This document shows, in pieces, positions 48,508 through 55,748 of a stretch of 64,000 bases of DNA (its first letter is position 1; the number at the start of each line of letters is the position of its first letter). The notes under the pieces were generated by a model. It was not told the DNA's origin. It did no database searches and saw only the letters and a program-made list of their open reading frames with translations. The position numbers were made by a program, and so were the translations under genes. Source of the stretch: Haematobia irritans (lineage: Eukaryota; Arthropoda; Insecta; Diptera; Muscidae); the NCBI RefSeq assembly GCF_050003625.1, contig NC_134398.1:76003635-76067634 (forward strand), read 5' to 3'.

Positions 48508-49269
48508 ATGGATTTACTAAATAGACTAAATGAATTAGCTTCTCAAAGCCCCTATATATACGGTTTTTATTTAGAAAAGCTAACAGTCTTGAAAATACTT
48601 CTAAAGAAAATGGAGAAAAACGTGGCCATAGAAGAAATGTTCAAGAATCATGATGTCGTTTTTGATTTTGAATATTTTGTCAACACATGTCTCAAAGTGA
48701 CATGTGGATTCTCCACCACTTTTTGTTTTGAACCATTAATTTGGTTTCAAGACAAGAAAAAAAATTTTGTAGGATTTTCTCGTGCGATGTGGCTTCATCT
48801 GATGACCTACAAGGAGTACATACAGCTCAGACTGGATCAGTTTGAGTTTTTCGATTCCTTCAATCTGTTGAATGACGTACCCAACGAGCATATCAGATTT
48901 GATTTTCGTCAAAAGGGAGGACAATGTTTCCTGGTTTTTCGTCAAAACAATGGGAAAATCAAAATTGATGCAGAAACATGGCGTGCCGTTACTCGAGTTG
49001 GCATATTCTTTACGACATTTATTTGCTGGAATGCGATTTTACAAAAACAAATTTCATACTTTTATTCTAATTTTTACATACCCACTTGTGCTAGACTAAA
49101 TAAAACTCACATTCAAATGAGAGAAATTGTGGAGGTTTATGAAAAGGAGGTAGCAATTGATTTAACACGCCTTTGTTTTGAATTTGGTAAAAAAATGAAG
49201 AAAATTATTAAAAAAGATGTTGAAATTTATAATTCATATGCAAATGTAGGCTATGAAACAATAAAATAA
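48508..49269 (+). CDS. Unknown polinton protein (253 aa)
   Basis: I take ATG 48508 as start, because the frame upstream offers only a GTG and overlaps the divergent gene. The protein is helical and lysine-rich at both ends, with a central part HIRFDFRQKGGQCFLVFR...KIKIDAETWRAV. The strand-strand-helix order of that part faintly resembles the PC4/p15 transcriptional-coactivator fold, which binds single-stranded DNA. I do not recognise the family, and the PC4 idea is weak. Poly(A)-like aataaaataaaata follows directly. Confidence 0.6.
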   Translation: MDLLNRLNELASQSPYIYGFYLEKLTVLKILLKKMEKNVAIEEMFKNHDVVFDFEYFVNTCLKVTCGFSTTFCFEPLIWFQDKKKNFVGFSRAMWLHLMTYKEYIQLRLDQFEFFDSFNLLNDVPNEHIRFDFRQKGGQCFLVFRQNNGKIKIDAETWRAVTRVGIFFTTFICWNAILQKQISYFYSNFYIPTCARLNKTHIQMREIVEVYEKEVAIDLTRLCFEFGKKMKKIIKKDVEIYNSYANVGYETIK

Positions 49270-49307
49270 AATAAAAAAATAAAAAAATGATTTGTATGTT
49301 TTTCTTT

Positions 49308-49658
49308 TTATTGAAATTTACTAAGGAATAAAAGACATAAGTGACCACAATTAAAAGAATTAAATTTCTGTACTCGTGTGTAATTGTAATTTATTCTATT
49401 CCCTAAATAATTTAAAATTTCTAAGGGTGGCTGCAAATTGCCGAAACTATCAAAGTATTCAATTAGATCTTTCTGTTTGTGATATGCTACCCAATGGGTG
49501 CCACTCCCCATGTAACTATCGAGGTTTACAATACCACACTCAAATGTATGCGGCTTTTTCGGTAGTTTATCTCGCATATAGACGCCTCTAAAGTGTCGAA
49601 TGTGTTTTGTGGCAAACGTCTTCAAATCATTATCTGTTAGCGCTCTTTCGGGTAGCAT
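49308..49658 (-). CDS. Adenain-like cysteine protease (virion maturation protease)
   Basis: The 116-aa protein has the adenovirus-protease arrangement: H55 in GTHWVAYH, D70 in EYFDSFG (Glu/Asp/Asn in the family), Q97 for the oxyanion hole, and the nucleophile C104 in NCGHLC. It is shorter than adenovirus protease (about 204 aa), as is usual for polinton enzymes. It starts 5 nt after the stop of the PLA2 gene on the same strand, so the two are likely co-transcribed. The expected job is cleavage of capsid precursors at (M/I/L)-x-G-x/G sites during particle maturation. All catalytic residues are present. Confidence 0.85.
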   Translation of the reverse strand: MLPERALTDNDLKTFATKHIRHFRGVYMRDKLPKKPHTFECGIVNLDSYMGSGTHWVAYHKQKDLIEYFDSFGNLQPPLEILNYLGNRINYNYTRVQKFNSFNCGHLCLLFLSKFQ

Positions 49659-49663
49659 TTTTA

Positions 49664-50500
49664 TCAGTTTTTTATTTTCTGTTGATTGTTATTTTTGTTC
49701 TCTTTCTCATTTATTACAATACCCATACCCTTCTTGAAGGGCTTCAGGTAAAGACCTTTTCCCATCGCCACACTTTCCATCGCTCTGTTATGGCGTGCAT
49801 TCTCCTCCAGCTGTTGCTTGGCATTTTTAGCAGAGTTAACAGCTTTGGCTATGGAAGCACCACCTGATGCTAACGCACCTACCGCACTGAGTGCTGTTAA
49901 AATGGGTATTAAAGGAAGAAAACCACCAATTTTTGGGACTCTTATAACTCGCGGGATTACAATTTGTGCCTTTTTCCCCTTGAAAGATTTAGCAATAACG
50001 TTTCTAGCCACCTTTATAGCAGCTTTGATATCAGAAGGTTTTTGTCTTTTCAAAACAGCATTTGCTTTTCTAACTGCACCAGTGAATATATTTTTCCCAC
50101 AATTGGGTTTCTTGCTTTTCTTTTTCAATCCCATACCAAATTTTGTCTTTGCTTTCATCGCATTCGCAACTAAATAAGCATTTATTTTTTCACCCCAACT
50201 GCTGTCTTTTGCTAACACACGTTGCCAGGCTCTCTCTGATAATTCTCTATCCGCTTTATGTCTATGATCCAGATCTTGGCTTTCAGAATATGCAATATCA
50301 TGAACTTTGCAAGCAGAATCTAATCCATTTATTCCCTTATCTCCCCGCTCCAAGCGTTTTTGTAGCTTAGTTCCCGGTCCGCAATATTGATAACCAGGCA
50401 AGTGCACTTCGAATGGGAGTGCGTTAATTAAATTATTAACAAGTCCTCTTCCTTTGATTGTTTTTGTACGATTAATTTTATTTTTCGCATAAACAAACAT
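49664..50500 (-). CDS. Minor capsid protein with phospholipase A2 domain (adenovirus pX/pVI-like C-terminus)
   Basis: The 278-aa protein begins with a basic segment, then a parvovirus-type PLA2. The calcium loop is YCGPGT (39-44) and the catalytic dyad H67-D68 lies in LDSACKVHDIAY. A lysine-rich middle follows, then a hydrophobic Gly/Ala-rich helix (GGFLPLIPILTALSAV) and a RHNRAMES stretch typical of polinton minor capsid proteins. The peptide IKGRG at 15-19 fits the adenain cleavage rule (I-x-G-x, then G) and would release an N-terminal propeptide. The PLA2 in parvoviruses opens endosomal membranes during entry, and the same role is inferred here. Gene order is PLA2 and then protease on the minus strand. 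Confidence 0.85.
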   Translation of the reverse strand: MFVYAKNKINRTKTIKGRGLVNNLINALPFEVHLPGYQYCGPGTKLQKRLERGDKGINGLDSACKVHDIAYSESQDLDHRHKADRELSERAWQRVLAKDSSWGEKINAYLVANAMKAKTKFGMGLKKKSKKPNCGKNIFTGAVRKANAVLKRQKPSDIKAAIKVARNVIAKSFKGKKAQIVIPRVIRVPKIGGFLPLIPILTALSAVGALASGGASIAKAVNSAKNAKQQLEENARHNRAMESVAMGKGLYLKPFKKGMGIVINEKENKNNNQQKIKN

Positions 50501-50611
50501 TTTATATACTATTTTTTTTTTCTTTATTTTGTTTTCATTTCACTCTAAAACATAAAAAAAAGAAAAACAAATATGGCGGTGATTATTTTTTTTTAATTTA
50601 CAGTCTTCAAA
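50501..50611. promoter_or_regulatory. Bidirectional promoter region with a possible 3' splice site
   Basis: This 111-bp gap separates the divergent PLA2 (minus) and ATPase (plus) genes. ttttttttaatttacag ends at 50603, eight bases before the ATPase ATG, and would serve as a plus-strand acceptor for a leader intron. tatataaaat on the minus strand is too close to the PLA2 ATG to be its main TATA box. Confidence 0.35.
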
Positions 50612-51298
50612 ATGCGCTTAGTAAAGCAGGATAAGAATATTAAAGTACAAAACTATGATTTTCTACATAAAAGTCCTATTAAAACTAGACATAGTACTTT
50701 GTTACCGAATTCAATTCGAGCTCTAATTGTGGGTCCTTCAAATTGCGGAAAAACGAATACCATGATTAGTTTAATAGAGAGTCCCAACGGACTAAAATTT
50801 GAGAACATATATCTGTATTCGAAATCGCTATACCAACCAAAATATGAATATTTGAAAACTCTCTTAAAGCCTATAAAGGGAATGGGGCTGTACACTTTTT
50901 CCGACAATAGTGATGTGATATCACCAGATGCGGCTAAGCCAAACTCATTAATGATTTTCGATGATGTGGCTTGTGAAAAGCAAAATAATATTCGTGCTTA
51001 TTTTTGTATGGGTAGACATAAGAATATAGATTGTTTTTATTTGTGTCAGACATACACGCGAATTCCAAAACATTTAGTTCGAGATAATGCGAATTTTATT
51101 ATTATTTTTAAACAAGATGAGATGAATTTAAAACATGTTTACGATGATAATGTTGTGAGTGACATGTCATATGAAAAATTTAAAGAATTATGTCGTGAAT
51201 GTTGGAAAGAAAAGTATCAATTTTTAACAATAAGTAAGGATGACGAAATTAACGAAGGACGATATAGAAAAGGATTCGATACCTATATACATGTTTAG
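50612..51298 (+). CDS. A32/FtsK-HerA-type genome-packaging ATPase
   Basis: The 228-aa protein has a Walker A GPSNCGKT (41-48), a Walker B hydrophobic strand ending in D117-D118 (SLMIFDDV), and a downstream CFYLCQTYTRIPK with Q146 as sensor. This is the layout of the packaging ATPases shared by polintons, virophages and large DNA viruses. The length is normal for polintons. It would drive the linear genome into preformed capsids. It is followed after only 2 nt (tagtaatg) by the next gene. Confidence 0.92.
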   Translation: MRLVKQDKNIKVQNYDFLHKSPIKTRHSTLLPNSIRALIVGPSNCGKTNTMISLIESPNGLKFENIYLYSKSLYQPKYEYLKTLLKPIKGMGLYTFSDNSDVISPDAAKPNSLMIFDDVACEKQNNIRAYFCMGRHKNIDCFYLCQTYTRIPKHLVRDNANFIIIFKQDEMNLKHVYDDNVVSDMSYEKFKELCRECWKEKYQFLTISKDDEINEGRYRKGFDTYIHV

Positions 51299-51300
51299 TA

Positions 51301-52206
51301 ATGAAAAACATTTCATTTAAAGCAGACGCAATAATGGATGAAAATACTTTAAAACAAGTCGTAAAGACAAGAAAAATTCTTAGAAGAAAATTTGATGCTT
51401 TAAAGCATGGTGAAATCGAGCTAAATACACAGCTTGAAAGTACTTTTAAACCATTGACAGTACCACTGAAAAAAATTCTTAAAATGTCATATGAAAAACA
51501 ACCTATTCATTTTGAGGGACAAGCGCCGAAAAAGGAAATTAAAATAGAGGAAAATAACAAGCTATCGACATCCATGAAAAATGAAAAAGTTGAAAACGAT
51601 GATGATTATGATGATGGTGGTGGTGGTAATAATGATGATGATGATGACCATTTCTATTCACAATCGGAAGATGAAGACGTTTTGTATGACCTGAACACCT
51701 TACAAACCAGAAAAAAACTGGACACATGTTTCGGTCCGCATAAAGATAGTGATGGTGTTTGGAAGTTTGGAAATAGCGATCTTCATTTGACTGATGATAA
51801 AATTATTATAGGAAATCAAAGATGGGGTCGCACCCCAGGTCTATTTGAACTTCTTTTTTATAAAAATCCACAAAACTATGATAAGTCTGAATTGGAAATC
51901 TATAAGAAAATATTGTTAAATACGAATGCCCATAAAAGAGATTACAAGCCTGAGGGAAAAATTAAAGCAAGCAAGGGTACAAAATACATAAATATTATAA
52001 GGAAACTATTTCAAAGTACTCACGTGGGTGAAGGATTAATGAAAGTAAACATGCAAAAACCCAACTATATATATTGGGATGATCCCAATGAATTAGTTGA
52101 ACGTCTCAAGCTGTTAATTGCATCGCAAAATGCAGGTCATACTAATCATAGTAATGAAATAGTATCAATTATAGAGGAGCTAAGAGAGGCTAATATAATT
52201 TATTAA
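51301..52206 (+). CDS. Conserved polinton protein (DUF8207-like), probable virion component
   Basis: The 301-aa protein has a basic helical N-terminus, then an Asp/Gly-rich low-complexity linker encoded by gat/ggt repeats (about 100-118). Its C-terminal domain has WGRTPGLFELLFYKNP, then KYINIIRKLF and PNYIYWDDPNELVERL. I recall that last domain from many insect polinton-derived proteins catalogued as DUF8207, though I cannot check the number here. Location between the packaging ATPase and the fibre-like gene fits a core or vertex protein. Function is unknown. Confidence 0.7.
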   Translation: MKNISFKADAIMDENTLKQVVKTRKILRRKFDALKHGEIELNTQLESTFKPLTVPLKKILKMSYEKQPIHFEGQAPKKEIKIEENNKLSTSMKNEKVENDDDYDDGGGGNNDDDDDHFYSQSEDEDVLYDLNTLQTRKKLDTCFGPHKDSDGVWKFGNSDLHLTDDKIIIGNQRWGRTPGLFELLFYKNPQNYDKSELEIYKKILLNTNAHKRDYKPEGKIKASKGTKYINIIRKLFQSTHVGEGLMKVNMQKPNYIYWDDPNELVERLKLLIASQNAGHTNHSNEIVSIIEELREANIIY

Positions 52207-52233
52207 CCTTTGTTTTGGCATATTATTATCAAG

Positions 52234-52575
52234 ATGAGCGTCGACAAGTTCGGACACTTCTCCAACTCGGAAATCCTAAGAAGAAATGCTCAAAAAATTT
52301 TGGGAATTACTTTTGACCGGCATTATAACCTCGATATACAAACTAAAAAAATTAAAAACTTGGGTGCGCCGACAGAAGATCGAGACGCAGTCAACAAAGC
52401 TTATTTACAAGCACAAATCACACGCTCACAAGAAATATTCAAAAAAGAGTTAAGCGTGGAATTTTACAAAACGCAGGAACAGATTTCGGAATTAAAGACC
52501 TCACTAGCAAACATTTTTGAGGCTATAAGTAAATTGTATCCCTCGCCAACATTCATATACAACAAACAGGATTGA
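52234..52575 (+). CDS. Small fibre-like protein with tail-fibre collar motif and coiled coil (113 aa)
   Basis: The first ATG of the frame is 52234. Residues about 30-55 contain IKNLGAPTEDRDAVNKAYL. This is the 'NL-x2-P-x4-DA-x-NK-x-Y' motif common at the shaft-collar boundary of phage and adenovirus-like trimeric fibres. The rest (SQEIFKKELSVEFYKTQEQI) has heptad-like spacing suited to a trimeric coiled coil. A role as a vertex or attachment protein is inferred. There is no large receptor-binding head. It ends 2 nt before the integrase ATG (tgatcatg). Confidence 0.65.
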   Translation: MSVDKFGHFSNSEILRRNAQKILGITFDRHYNLDIQTKKIKNLGAPTEDRDAVNKAYLQAQITRSQEIFKKELSVEFYKTQEQISELKTSLANIFEAISKLYPSPTFIYNKQD

Positions 52576-52577
52576 TC

Positions 52578-53495
52578 ATGGAGAGAAGGGGAATCGTAAA
52601 TGAAATTCATGCTCAAGCGCGAAAAAACTTTCCTCGCCGTAGAGTCATAATGAAAGGGATTGATGATTTGTGGCAGGCGGATTTAGTTGAAATGGGAAAT
52701 TACGCCAGAATAAATAGTGGTTATAAATATCTATTGACAGTTATCGATACATTCTCCAAATATGCCTGGGCTGAAGCAACGAAAACTAAAAATGCGAATG
52801 ACGTCACTGCAGCGTTTTATAAAATATTGAAAGAAGGAAGGGCACCAAAGAACCTACAAACAGATGATGGTAAAGAGTTTTTCAATAAAGATTTTGCAAA
52901 GCTAATGGAAAAATATCACATTAACCACTACTCCACATATAGTGTAATGAAGGCATCGATTGTTGAACGCTTCAATCGCACATTAAAAAGTAAAATGTTC
53001 CGTGACTTTTCGTTCAATGGAAACTATAAGTGGATTGATATCTATAAAAAGTTAATATATTCATACAATAGAACGAGACATCGTACAATAAAAATGCCGC
53101 CATACAAAGTAAATTCAAAAAACGAACAAGAGTTACTCGATACCGTATATAGCAATCTAAAAATATTCAAGACACACAAGTACATGGTGGGTGATTTTGT
53201 TCGAATCAGCAAATATAAAAATATATTTGAAAAGGGGTATACCCCTAATTTCAGTACAGAAATATTCCGTATTAAATTAATCAAAGTGACAAACCCAGTA
53301 ACATATATATTGGAAGATTATCAGGGGCACCCCATTAAGGGATGTTTTTATGAGGAGGAATTGAAAAGAACTAAGTATCCCAATTCTTACCTAGTTGAAA
53401 AAGTTTTAAAAACTAGAGGAGATCGTGTTTATGTCAAATGGCTGGGTTTCTCAAATCAACATAACTCTTGGATAAATAAAAGCGATTTAATATAG
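52578..53495 (+). CDS. Retrovirus-type integrase with C-terminal chromodomain
   Basis: The start is taken at ATG 52578, since the frame begins only with TTG at 52572. The core has D35 (WQADLV), D96 (QTDDGKEF) and E130 (MKASIVERFNR) with 33 residues between the last two, close to the D,D-35-E pattern of DDE integrases. An SH3-like stretch (VGDFVRISKY) follows, and then a chromodomain (about 272-303, with YVKWLGF and an aromatic W near the end). Full length (305 aa) is normal for polintons. It cuts the 3' ends and joins them to staggered host DNA, producing the 6-bp duplication seen here. Chromodomains can steer integration to modified histones, and this insertion lies in repeats. Confidence 0.93.
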   Translation: MERRGIVNEIHAQARKNFPRRRVIMKGIDDLWQADLVEMGNYARINSGYKYLLTVIDTFSKYAWAEATKTKNANDVTAAFYKILKEGRAPKNLQTDDGKEFFNKDFAKLMEKYHINHYSTYSVMKASIVERFNRTLKSKMFRDFSFNGNYKWIDIYKKLIYSYNRTRHRTIKMPPYKVNSKNEQELLDTVYSNLKIFKTHKYMVGDFVRISKYKNIFEKGYTPNFSTEIFRIKLIKVTNPVTYILEDYQGHPIKGCFYEEELKRTKYPNSYLVEKVLKTRGDRVYVKWLGFSNQHNSWINKSDLI

Positions 53496-53528
53496 TAGAA
53501 ACACATCATTCAAAGCATAGTACTCATT

Positions 53529-54218
53529 ATGTCAATAACGCTAGCCCTAACGGGGAAATCTTCCATTCTAACCGCGGAATATTTCCCTTCATTGCAGCTC
53601 TCTGGAGATTATGAATGTGCATTAATTGATTTCCATTCATACAACTCTATACCCAATGTCGATAATGATAACAATCTATTTCATATCGGTGAGAAAGTAA
53701 TCGAAATTCCCATAGGATCATATGAATTGGAAGACATTGTCGATTATATAAAAATGGCCTATGGAAGAAACAATGGGTCAAAAAGTATTGAAATTGTTGC
53801 TAACAACAATACATTGCAAATTGAAATATTTTCTTCGCATGATATAATCGACTTTAATCATGAACATTCTATCGGAGGATTATTGGGTTTCAAAAGAGGG
53901 ACTCTCTCACCCAACATAACACATAAGTCATCCCTTCCCGTGAACATTATGAGAGTGAATGCAATTCAAATTCAATGTAATATTACATCCGGTGCCTTCA
54001 TGAATAATTTACCGGTGCATACTATTCATGAATTTGCAATAAATGTTTCCCCTGGATATAAAATAGACGAAATACCAAGAAATTTAGTTTATTTACCTGT
54101 TAACGTCAAAGAAATCAGTTCACTTAAAGTGTGGATTGTAGATCAAGAAGAAAGAATAATAAATTTTCGCGGAGAGGAAATTACTTTACGCATTCATCTA
54201 AGGCCAGCTGACAGATGA
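53529..54218 (+). CDS. Penton-like minor capsid protein (single jelly roll)
   Basis: The 229-aa protein is predicted all-beta. It starts with the typical LSGDYECALIDFHSYNSIPN region and contains IGGLLGF followed by a loop and a second set of strands (ITLRIHLRP at the end). These are the signatures I know from polinton penton homologues, which form the five-fold vertices. It directly precedes the major capsid gene, as in other polintons. Its ATG is 33 nt after the integrase stop. Confidence 0.75.
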   Translation: MSITLALTGKSSILTAEYFPSLQLSGDYECALIDFHSYNSIPNVDNDNNLFHIGEKVIEIPIGSYELEDIVDYIKMAYGRNNGSKSIEIVANNNTLQIEIFSSHDIIDFNHEHSIGGLLGFKRGTLSPNITHKSSLPVNIMRVNAIQIQCNITSGAFMNNLPVHTIHEFAINVSPGYKIDEIPRNLVYLPVNVKEISSLKVWIVDQEERIINFRGEEITLRIHLRPADR

Positions 54219-54350
54219 TTATTTATAATAAAAACATAAGCGGAAAGTCAAAGGCAAACACTCAAGTGCAAACCGCCAACCGCAGACTACTGCCTTTAAC
54301 TAAGCAAAATATAAAATTTTTAAAATCTCTCAACCTTCGTTTAAAACAAA

Positions 54351-55520
54351 ATGACTGAAATTCTTAATGTATCCGAAAAGCCTTTTTCAGATGAAAATAT
54401 TACTAAAAAAGACTACCATAGTTATGTCCCATATATTCGTTCATTTAAAAACAATGATGAAATAAGAATAACCATACAAAATCAAGATTTGTATGTATTA
54501 CCGGCTGAAAGTTATATTTACATAGAGGGTACCATAACAGTGGCCAGTGGAGAAAGAGCAATCAATGCTCGTTTGAAAAACAATTGTGTAGCGCACATGT
54601 TTGATGAAATCCGATATGAGCTTAATGGTGTTGAAATTGATCGATCGAGATATCTTGGAATATCAAGTACAATAAAAAATTTCGCATCTCTAACAAGTTT
54701 TGAGAGTAATATGCTTCTAAACGCAGGATGGAGTTCTTTAGAGGATATATCCGTAAACACATTCAACTTTTATGTTCCATTGAAGATGTTACTCGGTTTT
54801 GCTGAAGACTTCCATAAAATTATCTTGCATAGCAAACATGATCTTATACTTCTGCGAAGTTCTAGTGATAGCCAAGCATGCTATTCATCGGATCCCAAAG
54901 AAAATCTAAATTTAACCATCACCAACGTGATGTGGAGGATTCCCCATGTTCACCTCTCTGACATAATGAAAGTAAAAGTTATGAAAACAGTGCGCGATGG
55001 TACGTCGTTACCAATTGCATTTCGAAGTTGGGATTGTCATTTTAACCCCACATTCTTTGGTTCGATGAAGTGCAATTGGAATGTCAAGTTGTCGTTGAAC
55101 AGGGAGAGACCACGCTTCATTTTGTTTGCATTTGTACGAGAAGGAAAGTTTGCTCATTGTAATTTAACCAATATAAAAGTTCATTTGAACTCTGAGACCT
55201 ATCCATATGATGATTTAAATTTAAAATTTGATGAGAATCGATATGCCATACTCTACGAAATGTATACGAAATTTCAAGAAAACTATTATCAAAGGGAGTC
55301 ATATCCAATTTTAAGTCTTAAAAAGTTCAAAGAATCACCAATAATAGTCATTGATGTTAGCCATCAAAATGAAATGATAAAGCATGGACCAATAGATGTC
55401 AAACTCGAGATTGAAACGAGTAAATTAATCCCTCAAAATACTCATGCCTACTGTCTTATATTACATGATCGATTGATGGAATACACACCTTTGACTGCAG
55501 TTGTCCGAAAAATTATTTAA
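54351..55520 (+). CDS. Hexon-like major capsid protein (double jelly roll)
   Basis: The 389-aa protein begins with KKDYHSYVPYIRSFKNNDEI, and its first jelly-roll features include SYIYIEGTI and FDEIRYELNGVEID. The C-terminal domain has FVREGKFAHCN and the SHQNEMIKHGPIDVKLEI end typical of polinton major capsid proteins. Length is slightly below the 400-600 aa common elsewhere. It forms the pseudo-hexagonal trimers of the shell. A probable TATA-like aaatataaaat lies at 54307-54317, 40 bp before the ATG, so this gene may be separately expressed late. Confidence 0.82.
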   Translation: MTEILNVSEKPFSDENITKKDYHSYVPYIRSFKNNDEIRITIQNQDLYVLPAESYIYIEGTITVASGERAINARLKNNCVAHMFDEIRYELNGVEIDRSRYLGISSTIKNFASLTSFESNMLLNAGWSSLEDISVNTFNFYVPLKMLLGFAEDFHKIILHSKHDLILLRSSSDSQACYSSDPKENLNLTITNVMWRIPHVHLSDIMKVKVMKTVRDGTSLPIAFRSWDCHFNPTFFGSMKCNWNVKLSLNRERPRFILFAFVREGKFAHCNLTNIKVHLNSETYPYDDLNLKFDENRYAILYEMYTKFQENYYQRESYPILSLKKFKESPIIVIDVSHQNEMIKHGPIDVKLEIETSKLIPQNTHAYCLILHDRLMEYTPLTAVVRKII

Positions 55521-55748
55521 GAATAGAATTATTTTTGATTTATTATTATTATTATTTATTATTTTTTTTTGCATAGTTACATGAATATATAAATAAATAG
55601 TCTTTATTTACATGAGATTTGCTTAGTTAATAAGTTAAAATTACATAAATAAATAAATAAAAATAAATAAATAAATAATGTTGTTTTTTTTCTTTTACAT
55701 TACAATGACTTAATGAATATACTTAATAATATTAGTACTATACTTATT
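55521..55748. terminator. Convergent 3' ends with aaataaa runs on both strands
   Basis: The major capsid gene (plus) and polymerase gene (minus) converge here. The gap holds plus-strand (aaat)n/aataaa at 55640-55678 and minus-strand aataaa equivalents (tttatt at 55536-55605), so cleavage and polyadenylation signals exist in both directions. Confidence 0.5.

Noticed and set aside
49818..50370. Plus-strand hydrophobic frames over the PLA2 gene
   Set aside because: They are antisense to a gene with clear catalytic motifs and show no feature of their own.
52234..52575. Bacteriophage contamination suggested by the tail-fibre motif
   Set aside because: The gene sits within a polinton with insect-type promoters, a spliced gene and a TSD in fly repeats. 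The motif is shared by many trimeric fibres.
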